Shown here: one piece after another, positions 54,527-63,794 of the stretch | Layout of the letters: each line of letters begins with the position of its first letter | Numbering within the stretch: the stretch's first letter is position 1 | Source of the DNA: Caulobacter segnis ATCC 21756 | Lineage (GTDB): Bacteria; Pseudomonadota; Alphaproteobacteria; Caulobacterales; Caulobacteraceae | NCBI RefSeq assembly: GCF_000092285.1 | Contig: NC_014100.1 | Span: 1,240,001-1,304,000 of the forward strand | Direction: 5' to 3' | Length of the DNA stretch: 64,000 nt | Notes under the pieces: generated by a model | The model's input: the letters and a program-made list of their open reading frames with translations, nothing else | Databases searched by the model: none | Told to the model about the DNA's origin: nothing | Position numbers and translations under genes: made by a program

Positions 54527-56734
54527 TCAGGCCTTGGGCGCGTTCATGTAGCCCGGCAGCCAAGCTTCGTGCGCCGCGCGCAGGGTCGCGAGCGGGATGC
54601 TGAACAGGCCTTCAGAGGCGAAGGTCTCGCCGCCGGCGACGCCAGCGACCATGGCGTGGACGCCGGCTTCCTTGGCCGCCTCCAGAACTGCGTCGGCGTC
54701 GGGCGTGGCGATCAGGTAGCGAGCCTGGTCTTCACCGAACAGGTACGGATGCGCGTGAGCTTGGCTGGTGGCGTTCAGGGCGACGCCGACCTTGCTGGCC
54801 AGGGCCACATCGGCCGCGGCGACCAGCAGGCCGCCGTCCGACAGGTCGTGGACGCCCGCGACCAGGCCCGAGCTGATCAGGCCGCGCACGAAGTCGCCAT
54901 TCTTGCGCTCGGCGGCCAGGTCGACCGGCGGCGGGGCGCCGTCCTCGCGGCCCAGGATCTCGCGCAGATAGATGGAAGCGCCGAGCTCGCCGTGGGTCTC
55001 GCCGATCAGCACCAGCGTGTCGCCCTCGGCCACGTTGCCGAAGCCCGTGCGCAGGTCGTAGTCCTCGAGCAGGCCCACGGCGCCGACGGTCGGGGTTGGC
55101 GGAATGGCGACGCCGTTGGTCTCGTTGTAGAGGCTGACGTTGCCCGACACGACCGGGAAGTCCAGCGCGCGGCAGGCCTCGGCCATGCCGTCGGTGGCCC
55201 GGACGATCTGGCCCATGGTCTCGGGCTTTTCGGGGCTGCCGAAGTTCAGGTTGTCGGTGATGGCGATCGGCAGGGCGCCGGCGGCCGTCAGGTTGCGCCA
55301 AGCCTCGGCGACCGCCTGCTTGCCGCCCTCGTACGGGTCGGCCTGGACGTAGCGCGGAGTGCAGTCGCTGGTGACCGCGATGGCCTTGCCGCTGTCGTGG
55401 ATGCGCACGATGCCCGCGTCGCAGCCGGTGGCGCTGTCTTCCAGCGTGTCGGCCATGACGTGACGGTCGTACTGCTCCCACAGCCAGCGCTTGGAGGCCA
55501 TGTCGGGGCAGCCGACGACCTTCAGCACCGCTTGCGTCCAATCGATCGGGGCCGGGATGCTCCCCGGGTCGAGGCGTGGGTCGAGCTTGGGCTGGACCCA
55601 GGGACGGTCATACAGCGGCGCATCGTCGAACAACGGGGCCAGCGGCACGTCGCAAACGGTCTCGCCGTGGTGCTTCAGCACCAGCCGGCCGGTGTCCGTC
55701 GTGTAGCCGATGACGGCGGCGTCCAGGCCCCATTTCTCGAAGATGGCGTGGCCGTCCTGCTCGCGGCCGGGCTTCAGAACCGCCAGCATGCGCTCCTGGC
55801 TTTCCGACAGCATCATCTCGTAGGCGCTCATGCCTTCTTCGCGCTGAGGAACCATGTCCATGTTCAGCTCGATGCCGACGCCGCCCTTGCCGGCCATCTC
55901 GACCGACGAGGACGTCAAGCCCGCCGCGCCCATGTCCTGGATGGCGGCGACCGCGCCGGTGGCCATCAGCTCCAGCGTCGCCTCGATCAGCAACTTTTCG
56001 GCGAAGGGGTCGCCGACTTGCACGGTCGGACGCTTCTCCTCGGAGTCCTCCGAGAACTCGGCCGAGGACATGGTCGCGCCGTGGATGCCGTCGCGGCCGG
56101 TCTTGGAGCCGAAATAGACGACCGCCAGGCCCGGGCCCGGGGCGGCCGAGTAGAAGATGCTGTCGGCCTTGGCCAGGCCCACGCACATGGCGTTGACCAG
56201 GATGTTGCCGTTGTAGCCCTTGTGGAAATTGGTCTCGCCCGCGACGGTCGGCACGCCGACGCAGTTGCCGTAGCCGGCGATGCCGGCGACCACGCCGTCG
56301 ACCAGGCGCTTGGTCTTGGGATGGTCGGGCTCACCGAAGCGCAGGGCGTTCAACAGCGCGATCGGCCGCGCGCCCATCGTGAAGACGTCGCGCATGATGC
56401 CGCCCACGCCCGTCGCCGCGCCCTGGTAGGGCTCGATATACGAGGGGTGGTTGTGGCTTTCCATCTTGAAGATGATCGCGTCGCCGTCGCCGATATCGAT
56501 CACGCCGGCGTTCTCGCCCGGGCCGCAGATCACGCGCGGACCGCTGATCGGGAACTTCTTCAGCTGGTTCTTCGAGGACTTGTACGAGCAGTGCTCGGAC
56601 CACATCACCGAAAAGACGCCCAGCTCCACCAGGTTGGGCTCGCGGCCCAGACGCTTCAGAACGACGTCGTACTCGGCGGGTTTCAGGCCGAACTCGGCGG
56701 CCAATTCGGCCATGGGCTTTTGGGGCGTGCTCAT
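54527..56734 (-). CDS. purL: Phosphoribosylformylglycinamidine synthase subunit II
   Basis: 735 residues, the small-PurL type that works with PurQ and PurS. It converts FGAR plus glutamine-derived ammonia and ATP to FGAM in purine synthesis. The synthetase landmarks are [74 protein letters not shown]-type segment [11 protein letters not shown] and the late [18 protein letters not shown]. Its partner purQ lies about 3.6 kb upstream and purS about 7 kb upstream on the same strand, so the trio is split by unrelated genes. Confidence 0.97.
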   Translation of the reverse strand: MSTPQKPMAELAAEFGLKPAEYDVVLKRLGREPNLVELGVFSVMWSEHCSYKSSKNQLKKFPISGPRVICGPGENAGVIDIGDGDAIIFKMESHNHPSYIEPYQGAATGVGGIMRDVFTMGARPIALLNALRFGEPDHPKTKRLVDGVVAGIAGYGNCVGVPTVAGETNFHKGYNGNILVNAMCVGLAKADSIFYSAAPGPGLAVVYFGSKTGRDGIHGATMSSAEFSEDSEEKRPTVQVGDPFAEKLLIEATLELMATGAVAAIQDMGAAGLTSSSVEMAGKGGVGIELNMDMVPQREEGMSAYEMMLSESQERMLAVLKPGREQDGHAIFEKWGLDAAVIGYTTDTGRLVLKHHGETVCDVPLAPLFDDAPLYDRPWVQPKLDPRLDPGSIPAPIDWTQAVLKVVGCPDMASKRWLWEQYDRHVMADTLEDSATGCDAGIVRIHDSGKAIAVTSDCTPRYVQADPYEGGKQAVAEAWRNLTAAGALPIAITDNLNFGSPEKPETMGQIVRATDGMAEACRALDFPVVSGNVSLYNETNGVAIPPTPTVGAVGLLEDYDLRTGFGNVAEGDTLVLIGETHGELGASIYLREILGREDGAPPPVDLAAERKNGDFVRGLISSGLVAGVHDLSDGGLLVAAADVALASKVGVALNATSQAHAHPYLFGEDQARYLIATPDADAVLEAAKEAGVHAMVAGVAGGETFASEGLFSIPLATLRAAHEAWLPGYMNAPKA

Positions 56735-56799
56735 GGACGCGGGGTCTAGCGGATTCCAAGAGCCCTGTCAGCGGCGGAGGTCCCGCAAACCGGGCGCGC

Positions 56800-57771
56800 C
56801 TAGAGGCCAAATTCGACCCACAGCGGATAATGGTCCGAAATCCGCCAGGACAACTCGGTGCGGTTCAGGTCTTTCAGCACCACGCCCTGAAAGTTCACGC
56901 CGCCCGCCTGGCGGTACTTCAGCGACAAATAGGGCCTGCCCCTCACGGTCTCGAACCAGGCGATCTGGTCGAAGAAGCTCTTTAGATCGGGGGTGTCCAG
57001 CGATGACGACAGGGTCCGCGGCACCTTCAGCAAGCCTGGCGCCGGCGTGAGACCCGTGGACGTGAAGGCTTGCCACAACGGATCTCCGTGGCGGTCGATG
57101 TTGAAGTCGCCCATGGCGATCAGGTTGTGGCCGAAGTCGTCCTCCTGTTCGGCCCACTGGCGCAGCCACTTGGCGATGCCGGTCAGTTCGGCGACGCGAT
57201 CCTGGCTGGCCGCGCCATAGATCACATGCAGCGTGACCAGCACGACAGTCTGTTCGCCGGCCTGAAAGCCGACCGCGTAGGGCGTGCGGACGAACTGACG
57301 CTGAAAAGCGTTGGCGGGCGAGGAGAACGGTGTGTCGATGTCCTCGGGCACCACCAGTTCGCAGGCCAGGCCCGAGAGCTTCACCCGCCGCGTGTCGAAG
57401 ACATAGGCCAGCCTTTCGCCGTTGCCGGGCTGGCCATATGTGACGTCGGTCATGACGAAGCCGTAGTCGGGACCCAACCTCTTCAAGGTGTGGCGCAGGG
57501 CGCGAAGATTGGCCTTCACCTCCTGGATCGCGACGATGTCGAACCGAGACAGCACCTCGGCGATTAGCACGCAGGCGTGGAAGTCGCGGCGCGGAGAGTC
57601 TCCGGGCTGGCTGGCCCAGGTCTTGGTCAGGTTGCCGAAGGCGCGGATGTTCCACGTGCCGATCAGCAGATTGTCGCCGTCGGTCTTGGGGGGGATTTGC
57701 GCCAGCACGGTCGACAGCGCCGATAGGTCGTCCAGAACGACTTGGGGTGGAGGATCGGTGATCTCGGCCAT
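56800..57771 (-). CDS. Endonuclease/exonuclease/phosphatase-family protein
   Basis: 323 residues from ATG 57771; ATG 57780 is possible but has no spaced ribosome site. The EEP catalytic set is visible: LLIGTWNIRAFGN (Asn), VAIQEVKANLRAL (metal Glu), a VTLHVIYG segment replacing the usual V-x-x-T-H-L, AMGDFNIDRHG (Asp and Asn) and WRISDHYPLWVEF (terminal S-D-H). It may cut nucleic acid or act as a phosphodiesterase; there is no signal peptide. Sits between purL and the stress-promoter mini-gene. Confidence 0.85.
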   Translation of the reverse strand: MAEITDPPPQVVLDDLSALSTVLAQIPPKTDGDNLLIGTWNIRAFGNLTKTWASQPGDSPRRDFHACVLIAEVLSRFDIVAIQEVKANLRALRHTLKRLGPDYGFVMTDVTYGQPGNGERLAYVFDTRRVKLSGLACELVVPEDIDTPFSSPANAFQRQFVRTPYAVGFQAGEQTVVLVTLHVIYGAASQDRVAELTGIAKWLRQWAEQEDDFGHNLIAMGDFNIDRHGDPLWQAFTSTGLTPAPGLLKVPRTLSSSLDTPDLKSFFDQIAWFETVRGRPYLSLKYRQAGGVNFQGVVLKDLNRTELSWRISDHYPLWVEFGL

Positions 57772-57984
57772 GGCGATCATCCCGCTAGAGTAGAGAAGAT
57801 GGTCATCCTCTCCGACAGTATTGGCAAGCGTCGTGACAAGTTCGCGACTGGCGGCTTCCCCGGGGTCTCAGAGGTTGGCGGCGCCGGAGCGCGTCATGCT
57901 GATCGCCTCTGGTTGCGCCCCCATAGATGGCGTGAATATCCGATATTTCATGAGCTTAGCTGCAATTAAGGCGGCTTGACCGGA

Positions 57985-58009
57985 GGAACGGGTCGACTCC
58001 GGGTTCGTT
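57985..58009 (+). promoter_or_regulatory. EcfG/SigT general-stress promoter
   Basis: GGAAC (57985-57989), 16 bases, CGTT (58006-58009) matches the published EcfG consensus GGAAC-N16/17-CGTT exactly. It lies 47 bp before the ATG of the mini-protein, giving a leader of roughly 35-40 nt that includes AAGGAG. Confidence 0.75.
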
Positions 58010-58055
58010 CTTTTCACGTGCGTCACGAGCGCGCTGTGAACCAAGGAGAAGCCCG

Positions 58056-58223
58056 ATGGCTGACAACGACCGCAATCCGCAGCAGCAGCAGAACGACCAA
58101 CAACGCCCGGCGCCGGGCCAGCAACAACAGCAAGGCCAGCCGCGCCAGAACGAGCAAGGCCGCAATCCAGGCGGTCAGGCCGACCAGGCAGGTCAAACCG
58201 AGGAACGGCGCGACCAGCGCTGA
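58056..58223 (+). CDS. 55-residue glutamine-rich hydrophilic protein (hydrophilin-like)
   Basis: ATG 58056 with AAGGAG 6-11 bases upstream; stop TGA 58221. The product begins MADNDRNPQQQQND and ends GQTEERRDQR. 18 of 55 residues are Gln, the remainder are mostly Gly, Arg, Asn, Asp, Pro and Glu, and there is no hydrophobic core, so it must be disordered in isolation. Placement behind an exact EcfG-type promoter and before a strong terminator shows a complete one-gene unit. Composition and regulation suggest an osmotic or desiccation protectant similar in spirit to hydrophilins; this is inferred. Confidence 0.82.
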   Translation: MADNDRNPQQQQNDQQRPAPGQQQQQGQPRQNEQGRNPGGQADQAGQTEERRDQR

Positions 58224-58246
58224 CCTCGAAAATCTCTCCGTAGAGG

Positions 58247-58280
58247 AAAGGCCGGCGGTGATCCGCCGGCCTTTCTTTTT
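58247..58280. terminator. Intrinsic terminator after the mini-gene, usable in both directions
   Basis: The 12-bp stem AAAGGCCGGCGG / CCGCCGGCCTTT with loop TGAT is followed by CTTTTT. It is 23 bases after the mini-gene stop and 3 bases from the end of the convergent S15 hydrolase gene. Confidence 0.9.
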
Positions 58281-58282
58281 GG

Positions 58283-60214
58283 CTACTTGGCGTCGACCAC
58301 CGGCAGCTCGATGAAGCTGGCCGTGTCGCCGGCGTGGAACACCCGCTGCGTCGCCTTCACGTAGTCGCTGGGCTTGGCGAAGAAGATGTTCGGCACGAAG
58401 GTCTGCGGGTTGCGATCGTAAAGCGGGAACCAGCTGGACTGGACCTGCACCATGATGCGGTGTCCGGGCTTGAAGGTGTAGTTCGCGGTCGGAAGGATGA
58501 ACTCGTACTTCAGCGCCTTGTTCGGCGTCAGCGCCTTGGGTTGGCTGAAGCTCTCGCGATAGCGGCCGCGGAAGATGGTCATGCTCACCGGCAGCTCGTA
58601 GCCGCCTAGTTCGGTCTGGCTGGGAACCTCGTCCGGATAGATGTCGATCAGTTTCACCACCCAGTCGCTGTCCGTGCCGCTGGTCGAGGCGAACAGGTTC
58701 ACCTTCGGCACGCCGGCGATCTTCAGCGGCTCTTTCAGCGGCTCGGTGACGTAGGTCACGACGTCGGTGCGGCTTTCGGCGTGGCGCTGATCGGTGACCA
58801 GCCAGGCCTTCCAGCGGTCGCCGTCGGCGAACTGGACGGGGCGCTGCACATAGGGCACCGGCTTGGCCGGATCCGAGACATACTCGTCATAGGCCGCCGC
58901 GCCCTTCGTGGCCGCGGGCGCGGTGAAGGACAGGCCGCCGTTGGCGCCGAGATAGAGGTTCTTGGTCGTCTTGGCGTCCGTGCCGCCTTGCGGCCAGCTG
59001 GCGTAGCGGTTCCACTTGTTCTGGCCGGGGTCATAGATCAGGACCGGCGGGGTGTCGGCCTTGGCGGCGTCCTTCAGGTGCTGGTCGAAGAAGGGTTTCA
59101 GCACGTCGCGGCGGAACTGCAGCGCGGTGTCGCCGTCCCACTTGAACGGACCCAGGTTGTAGCCGTCGTAGTTCACCTGGCTGTGCCGCCACGGGCCCAG
59201 CACCAGGTAGTTCATGTCGTTGTTCTTGTCCTTGGACTCCAGCGCCGGGTACGAGTGAACCGCGCCCCAGATGTCCTCCTGGTCCCACAGGCCCTGGATC
59301 CACATGGTCGGCACCTTCAGCGGCGTCTTCTCCATGGTCTTGTCCAGCGCCTGCTCGCTCCAGAAGCTGTCATAGGCCGTGTGGGCGAACAGCTTCTGGG
59401 CCCAGGGCAGCTTGTCCAGGCCGTGGTTCTTGGCGTAGTCGCCGGCCGAGCCCTCGCGCAGGAAGTTGGAATAGTCGTCATAGCCCTGGCGCTGGACGCC
59501 TTCGCCCGCGCCGCGCACGGTCGTCTGGCGAGCGAAGTAGTCGAAGTTGATCTGGCGGAAGGCGCCGTACTGGAACCAGTCGTCGCCCATCCAGCCGTCG
59601 ACCATCGGGCTCATGGGCGCGGCGGCCTTCAGGGCCGGGTGCGGATTGACCAGCGCCATCACGACGGTGAAGCCCTCGTAGGAGCTGCCCAGCATCCCGA
59701 CCTTGCCGTTGGTCTCGGGCACGTTCTTCACCAGCCAGTCGATGGTGTCGTAGGCGTCGGTGGAGTGGTCGACCTCGGAGCTGTTCAGCGGCCCCTTCAG
59801 CGGGCGCGTCATCACGTACTCGCCCTCCGAGCCGTACTTGCCCCGGATGTCCTGGAAGACGCGGATATAGCCGCCGTCGGCCACGAACGGCTCGTCGCCC
59901 TGCGGCATGGCCGCGACCATGCGTGGGCTGTCGGCGCGGGCGGCGCGCTTGGCGGCGTTGTAGGGGGTGCGGGTCAGCATGATGGGCAGGTTCTTGCCGC
60001 CCTTGGGCACGACGATGACGGTGTAGAGCTTGGTCCCGTCGCGCATCGGCACCATCACGACGCGCTTGTCGTAGTCGTAATTGACCTTGGTCTGGACGTA
60101 CTTGCCGTCGATGTCCGGCGTCATCGCCGTGATCTGGGCGTGCGCGGCGACGGCGAACACGGAAGCGGCCGCGGCGGCGAGCAAGCCGGCGCGCAAGGCG
60201 GAAACGAAACGCAT
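58283..60214 (-). CDS. Exported S15/CocE-family alpha-amino acid ester hydrolase-like protein
   Basis: 643 residues from ATG 60214 with GGAGG upstream. A signal peptide (ending VAAHAQ) is present. The S15 nucleophile motif is G176-S-S178-Y-E-G. The preceding FQDIRGKYGSEGEYVMTRP contains the conserved D-x-R-G, GLWDQEDIWGA carries the catalytic Asp region, and LGPWRHSQ the His. The C-terminal jelly-roll (LPVSMTIFRGRYRES, FKPGHRIMVQVQSSWFPLYDRNPQT) completes the CocE/NonD architecture. Such enzymes hydrolyse acyl or peptidyl bonds of dipeptides and amino-acid esters. Lies between purL and purQ. Confidence 0.9.
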   Translation of the reverse strand: MRFVSALRAGLLAAAAASVFAVAAHAQITAMTPDIDGKYVQTKVNYDYDKRVVMVPMRDGTKLYTVIVVPKGGKNLPIMLTRTPYNAAKRAARADSPRMVAAMPQGDEPFVADGGYIRVFQDIRGKYGSEGEYVMTRPLKGPLNSSEVDHSTDAYDTIDWLVKNVPETNGKVGMLGSSYEGFTVVMALVNPHPALKAAAPMSPMVDGWMGDDWFQYGAFRQINFDYFARQTTVRGAGEGVQRQGYDDYSNFLREGSAGDYAKNHGLDKLPWAQKLFAHTAYDSFWSEQALDKTMEKTPLKVPTMWIQGLWDQEDIWGAVHSYPALESKDKNNDMNYLVLGPWRHSQVNYDGYNLGPFKWDGDTALQFRRDVLKPFFDQHLKDAAKADTPPVLIYDPGQNKWNRYASWPQGGTDAKTTKNLYLGANGGLSFTAPAATKGAAAYDEYVSDPAKPVPYVQRPVQFADGDRWKAWLVTDQRHAESRTDVVTYVTEPLKEPLKIAGVPKVNLFASTSGTDSDWVVKLIDIYPDEVPSQTELGGYELPVSMTIFRGRYRESFSQPKALTPNKALKYEFILPTANYTFKPGHRIMVQVQSSWFPLYDRNPQTFVPNIFFAKPSDYVKATQRVFHAGDTASFIELPVVDAK

Positions 60215-60315
60215 GATGGGCCCTCCTACAGAGAGCGGCACCTTAGGACCGGGATTGGCGGGCTGCTACACTGTAACAGCGTCCCGGAGCCCATTTTTGT
60301 CCGAGAGCAGAGCGC

Positions 60316-60978
60316 CTAGGCGCTCTGGAAGATGCTGCGGAACAGCACCGCGCCGTCCTCCGAGCCGAGGTCGGCGTCGAAGGCGCGATCGGGGTGGGGC
60401 ATCAGGCCCAGGACGTTGCCCTTGGCGTTGACGATGCCGGCGATGTCGCGGGCCGAGCCGTTGGGGTTTTCCTTGTAGCGGAACACCACCTGGCCTTCGC
60501 CTTCGATCCGGTCGAGGGTCTCCTCGTCGGCGAAGTAGTTGCCCTCGCCGTTGCCGACCGTCATCACCGCCTGGCGCTGTTCGCCGTAGCCGGCGGTGAA
60601 GCGGGTCTGGCCGTTGACGATATCGAGCTCGACGGGCTTGCAGACGTACTTCAGGCCGGCGTTGCGCAGCAGGGCGCCGGGCAGCAGGCCCACTTCGGTC
60701 AGCACCTGGAAGCCGTTGCAGATGCCCACGACCGCCACGCCCTTGTCGGCGGCGGCGACGACTTCCTTCATGACGGGGCTCAGCGCCGCCATGGCGCCGC
60801 AGCGCAGATAATCGCCGTAGGAGAAGCCGCCGGGCAGCACGATCAGGTCCAGGTCGTCCGGCAGCGCCGTCTCCTGGTGCCAGACCATTTCGACACGCGC
60901 CCCAGCGGAGCGCTCGATGGCGACCTTGCAGTCACGATCGCAGTTCGAACCCGGAAAAACGACGACGGCGGCTTTCAT
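60316..60978 (-). CDS. purQ: Phosphoribosylformylglycinamidine synthase subunit I (glutaminase)
   Basis: 220 residues from ATG 60978 ([16 protein letters not shown], the standard start). A class I glutamine amidotransferase that supplies ammonia to PurL. The nucleophile is Cys87 in [27 protein letters not shown] is family-typical and [11 protein letters not shown] carries the catalytic His with a downstream Glu. Upstream lies a DUF3291 gene, not purS, showing that the pur cluster is interrupted. Confidence 0.97.
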   Translation of the reverse strand: MKAAVVVFPGSNCDRDCKVAIERSAGARVEMVWHQETALPDDLDLIVLPGGFSYGDYLRCGAMAALSPVMKEVVAAADKGVAVVGICNGFQVLTEVGLLPGALLRNAGLKYVCKPVELDIVNGQTRFTAGYGEQRQAVMTVGNGEGNYFADEETLDRIEGEGQVVFRYKENPNGSARDIAGIVNAKGNVLGLMPHPDRAFDADLGSEDGAVLFRSIFQSA

Positions 60979-61031
60979 GGCGCGGGCCTGTAGCACCGTT
61001 CGGGCGGAATGTCAGTCACGTCGGACGGATA

Positions 61032-61517
61032 TTACGCGCACTGATCCAATTCCGGCGCCACCGCCTCGCCGCTCGGGGGCGGGAAGGGCGACTTGAAGGT
61101 GAATGCGGCCGGCGTCGGGCCGTGGGCTTCCAGGTGGGCGAGCTTTTCCAGCGCCTCCTCGACGGTCGGCGTGTGGCCGGCCGGAACCCACCACAGCGTC
61201 ATGTAGAGGTCCATGTGCTCGAACCACTCGCGGCGGCGGCGCATGATCTCGATGTGGCCGCTGCGATAGACGAAGGCGCCAAGGGACGGGATGTCGGTCC
61301 AGACCGAGAGGTTCGGGATGAACAGCGGGTCGTCGCCGATCGCCAGGTCCGTGGCGTTGTCGCCGTCGCCTTTCAGCCGCCAGACAAAACCGGGCGAGCC
61401 CTCGGCCAGGGCGTTGATGCGGTCGAGGTTGTCGGCGAAGTCCTTGATCATCGGATGATCGATCGGCGCCTTCAGGCGGCCGACATTGACCTGGGCCAGG
61501 TGGAACGTCTCGCTCAT
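61032..61517 (-). CDS. DUF3291-family protein
   Basis: 161 residues, soluble. The family pattern is HLAQVNVGRLKAPIDHPMIKDFADNLDRINALAEGSPGFVWRLKG, then NLSVWTDIPSLGAFVYRSGHIEIMRRRREWFE and WWVPAGHTPTVEEALEKL. It resembles a ferredoxin-like dimeric alpha/beta-barrel fold as in monooxygenase-like proteins, but no function is established. It may share a transcript with the rubredoxin and P450 genes upstream, though a 104-bp gap precedes it. Confidence 0.83.
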   Translation of the reverse strand: MSETFHLAQVNVGRLKAPIDHPMIKDFADNLDRINALAEGSPGFVWRLKGDGDNATDLAIGDDPLFIPNLSVWTDIPSLGAFVYRSGHIEIMRRRREWFEHMDLYMTLWWVPAGHTPTVEEALEKLAHLEAHGPTPAAFTFKSPFPPPSGEAVAPELDQCA

Positions 61518-61621
61518 GAGGGTCTCCCTTCCGCTCGACGCCGAACATTGTGCTGCGAAGCTTCGAGCGGAAGGGGGCGCGGCGCGAGACCCGCCTTAAA
61601 CTTTCGTCATCGCGGGAACGC

Positions 61622-61801
61622 CTACAGCTCGATCATGTCGAAGTCGGACTTCGGCGTTCCGCACATCGGACAGATCCAGCCGGCGGGGATGTCGGCCCAG
61701 CGGGTTCCGGGCGCGAGGCCCTCGGCGGGATCGCCCTGTTCCTCGTCGTAGATGTAGCCGCAGGTGCGGCACTGCCAGACCTTGAAGGGTTCCGCGCTCA
61801 T
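61622..61801 (-). CDS. Rubredoxin
   Basis: 59 residues, ATG 61801. The single-iron site is complete: C11-R-T-C14-G-Y and C44-P-M-C47-G, with the intervening YDEEQGDPAEGLAPGTRWADIP typical of rubredoxins. It transfers single electrons. It is 9 bp downstream of the P450 gene, so the two are co-transcribed. Rubredoxin is a plausible but unconventional redox partner for a P450; no rubredoxin or ferredoxin reductase is encoded in the window. Confidence 0.95.
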   Translation of the reverse strand: MSAEPFKVWQCRTCGYIYDEEQGDPAEGLAPGTRWADIPAGWICPMCGTPKSDFDMIEL

Positions 61802-61810
61802 CGCCCGCCC

Positions 61811-63085
61811 TCAGTGCATCTTGAAGCGGATCGGCACGGCCTTGGGGCCGCAGACGAAGTTGGCGGTCATCCGAGTGGGCGTCCCGTCCAGCTCGACGCT
61901 GTCGAGGCGGGAAAGCAGCTCTTCCCAGAGCACCCGCATCTCCATCCGCGCCAGGTGTTGGCCCAGGCAGATGTGCGCGCCGTAGCCGAAGGCGAGGTGC
62001 TTGTTGGGCGCGCGGTCGACCTTGAAGCTGAAGGGGTCCTCGAACACCGTCTCGTCGCGATTGCCGGACGGATAGGACAGGAACAACCAGTCGCCCTTGG
62101 CGATCTTCTTGCCGGCCAGTTCGGCGTCGGCCGTGGCGGTGCGCATGAAGTGCTTCACCGGCGTGACCCAGCGGATCGACTCCTCGATCAGGCCCGAGAT
62201 CAGCGACGGGTCGGCCTTGACCTTGGCGAACTGCTCGGGGTTCTCGGCCAGGGCCCACAGCGCTCCGGCGGTGGTCGAGGAGGTCGTGTCGTGGCCGGCC
62301 GTGGCGGCGATGATGTAATAGCTCATCGCCTCCAGGTGCCCCATCGGCTCGCCATTGATCTTGCCATTGGCGATCAGGCTGGCCAGGTCGTCGCGCGGCT
62401 TGGCGCGGCGGTCCTCGGTGATGGCGTTGAAGTACATCATGAAGTCCATGACCACGGACTGGATGCTGTCGACGCCTTCGCCGGCGTCGGTGATCGTCTT
62501 GCCGCTGCGGTTCAGGTCCGGGTCGGCGTTGCCGAACAGCTCCTGGGTCAGTTTCAGCATGCGGGGCTCGTCGCTTTCGGGGACGCCCAGCACCTCCATG
62601 ATCACGTGCAGCGGATAAAGGAACGCCACATCGCGGGCGAAATCGCAGCGGTCGCCATGCTCGGCCATCCGGTCGACGAAGCCTCGGGCGATCTCGCGGA
62701 TCCGGGCCTCCAGCGCCCGCAGGTTCTGCGGCAGCAGCGCGCCTTGGGTGACCTTGCGGTAGGCGAAGTGGTCGGGGTTATCCATCTGCACCAGCGAGCG
62801 GACCAGGTGAGGAGATCCGCCCATCATCTCGCGCACCTTGCGGTCGGCCTCGATCGTGGTCAGCACCGTGGCGCGGTCGCCGTTGTGGAACAGCTCGTTC
62901 TGCCGCTCGACCTCCAGGATGTCGGCGTGGCGCGTGACGACCCAGAACGGATCGAAACCCTCGGGCTGGGCGATGTCGAGCGGAGCCTCCCTGCGTAGCC
63001 AGGCGAAGGCCTGATCGACGCGATCGCCGTCGGCGTAGGCGGTGGGGTCGACAATGTCCTTGGCGATGTCGGCGGGGATCGTCAT
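61811..63085 (-). CDS. Soluble bacterial cytochrome P450
   Basis: 424 residues with no membrane anchor, class I bacterial type. The haem loop is FGYGAHICLGQHLAR with Cys373 as the thiolate ligand. The I-helix oxygen-activation motif is AGHDTTSS (about 263-270), and E302-S-I-R305 is the E-x-x-R pair. It hydroxylates a hydrophobic substrate such as a terpene or fatty acid; the substrate is unknown. First gene of the P450-rubredoxin unit, divergent from a TetR regulator with 85 bp between starts containing a palindrome. Confidence 0.95.
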   Translation of the reverse strand: MTIPADIAKDIVDPTAYADGDRVDQAFAWLRREAPLDIAQPEGFDPFWVVTRHADILEVERQNELFHNGDRATVLTTIEADRKVREMMGGSPHLVRSLVQMDNPDHFAYRKVTQGALLPQNLRALEARIREIARGFVDRMAEHGDRCDFARDVAFLYPLHVIMEVLGVPESDEPRMLKLTQELFGNADPDLNRSGKTITDAGEGVDSIQSVVMDFMMYFNAITEDRRAKPRDDLASLIANGKINGEPMGHLEAMSYYIIAATAGHDTTSSTTAGALWALAENPEQFAKVKADPSLISGLIEESIRWVTPVKHFMRTATADAELAGKKIAKGDWLFLSYPSGNRDETVFEDPFSFKVDRAPNKHLAFGYGAHICLGQHLARMEMRVLWEELLSRLDSVELDGTPTRMTANFVCGPKAVPIRFKMH

Positions 63086-63138
63086 GCAGGCCTCCTGGCT
63101 CCTCCCGAGGATGGCTCTGCGGCCATCTCAATATTTGC

Positions 63139-63152
63139 TTGTTGTCCAACAA
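63139..63152. promoter_or_regulatory. Probable TetR operator between the P450 and tetR genes
   Basis: TTGTTG-TC-CAACAA is a 6-bp-arm inverted repeat within a more loosely symmetric region (ATTTGCTTGTTG... CAACAAATAA). It is 19 bp before the TetR start and in the P450 promoter zone, the normal place for TetR to repress both genes. Confidence 0.55.
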
Positions 63153-63170
63153 ATAACTAAGTTCGACAAG

Positions 63171-63794
63171 ATGACATCGTCCCTTAAGGTTCCCGAGCGC
63201 CGCACCCAGTCCGACCGCCGACAGCAGTCGGAGGCCGAACTGCTGCGCGCCGCGGCCGAACTGATCGCCGAGCAGGGTGTGGCGGCGGCCACCTTCGAGA
63301 ACATCGGGCTGCGGGCCGGCTATAGCCGAGGGCTCGTGACCCAGCGCTTCGGCTCCAAGCAGGGGCTGATCGAGGCGTTGATCGCCCGGCTGCAGGCGCG
63401 GCTCGAGGCTCAGATGGACGACCGCCGCCTCGACCAGCTCGACGGTCTGGAGGCGGTGCTGGGCTTCGTCGACGCCTTCCTGACGAACCTGTCGCGGGAC
63501 GGCGAGATGCGGGCCTATTTCGTGCTGCTGGCCGGCGCCGTGGCCGACGTGTCGGAGCTGCGCGCGCCCTTCGCCCTGGCGCACAAGGGCGCCGAGGAGC
63601 GGCTGGAGGCCATGGTCCTGCGCGGCCAGGCCGAGGGCGTGATCCGCAAGGCGCTCAACGCCGACGCGGTCGCCCTGATGGTGGGGTCTTTGCTACTGGG
63701 CCTGTCGACCCAGCTGCTGATCGATCCCGGCATGGACCTGGAGCCCATCCGGGAGACCAGCCTGGCGATGCTGCGCAGCAGCTTCGCCGTTTAG
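63171..63794 (+). CDS. TetR-family transcriptional regulator
   Basis: 207 residues from ATG 63171. The N-terminal HTH (LLRAAAELIAEQGVAAATFENIGLRAGYSRGLVTQRFGSKQGLIEALI, about 22-70) is typical of TetR, with a helical ligand-binding domain after it. It most likely represses the divergent P450-rubredoxin genes until a hydrophobic inducer binds. Upstream in-frame starts exist, but they overlap the P450 gene. Its stop shares TTAG with the convergent purS stop. Confidence 0.9.
   Translation: MTSSLKVPERRTQSDRRQQSEAELLRAAAELIAEQGVAAATFENIGLRAGYSRGLVTQRFGSKQGLIEALIARLQARLEAQMDDRRLDQLDGLEAVLGFVDAFLTNLSRDGEMRAYFVLLAGAVADVSELRAPFALAHKGAEERLEAMVLRGQAEGVIRKALNADAVALMVGSLLLGLSTQLLIDPGMDLEPIRETSLAMLRSSFAV

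Noticed and set aside
54569..56749. 726-codon open frame antisense to purL
   Set aside because: Same cause: codon-bias shadow with no motifs, fully covered by purL on the other strand.
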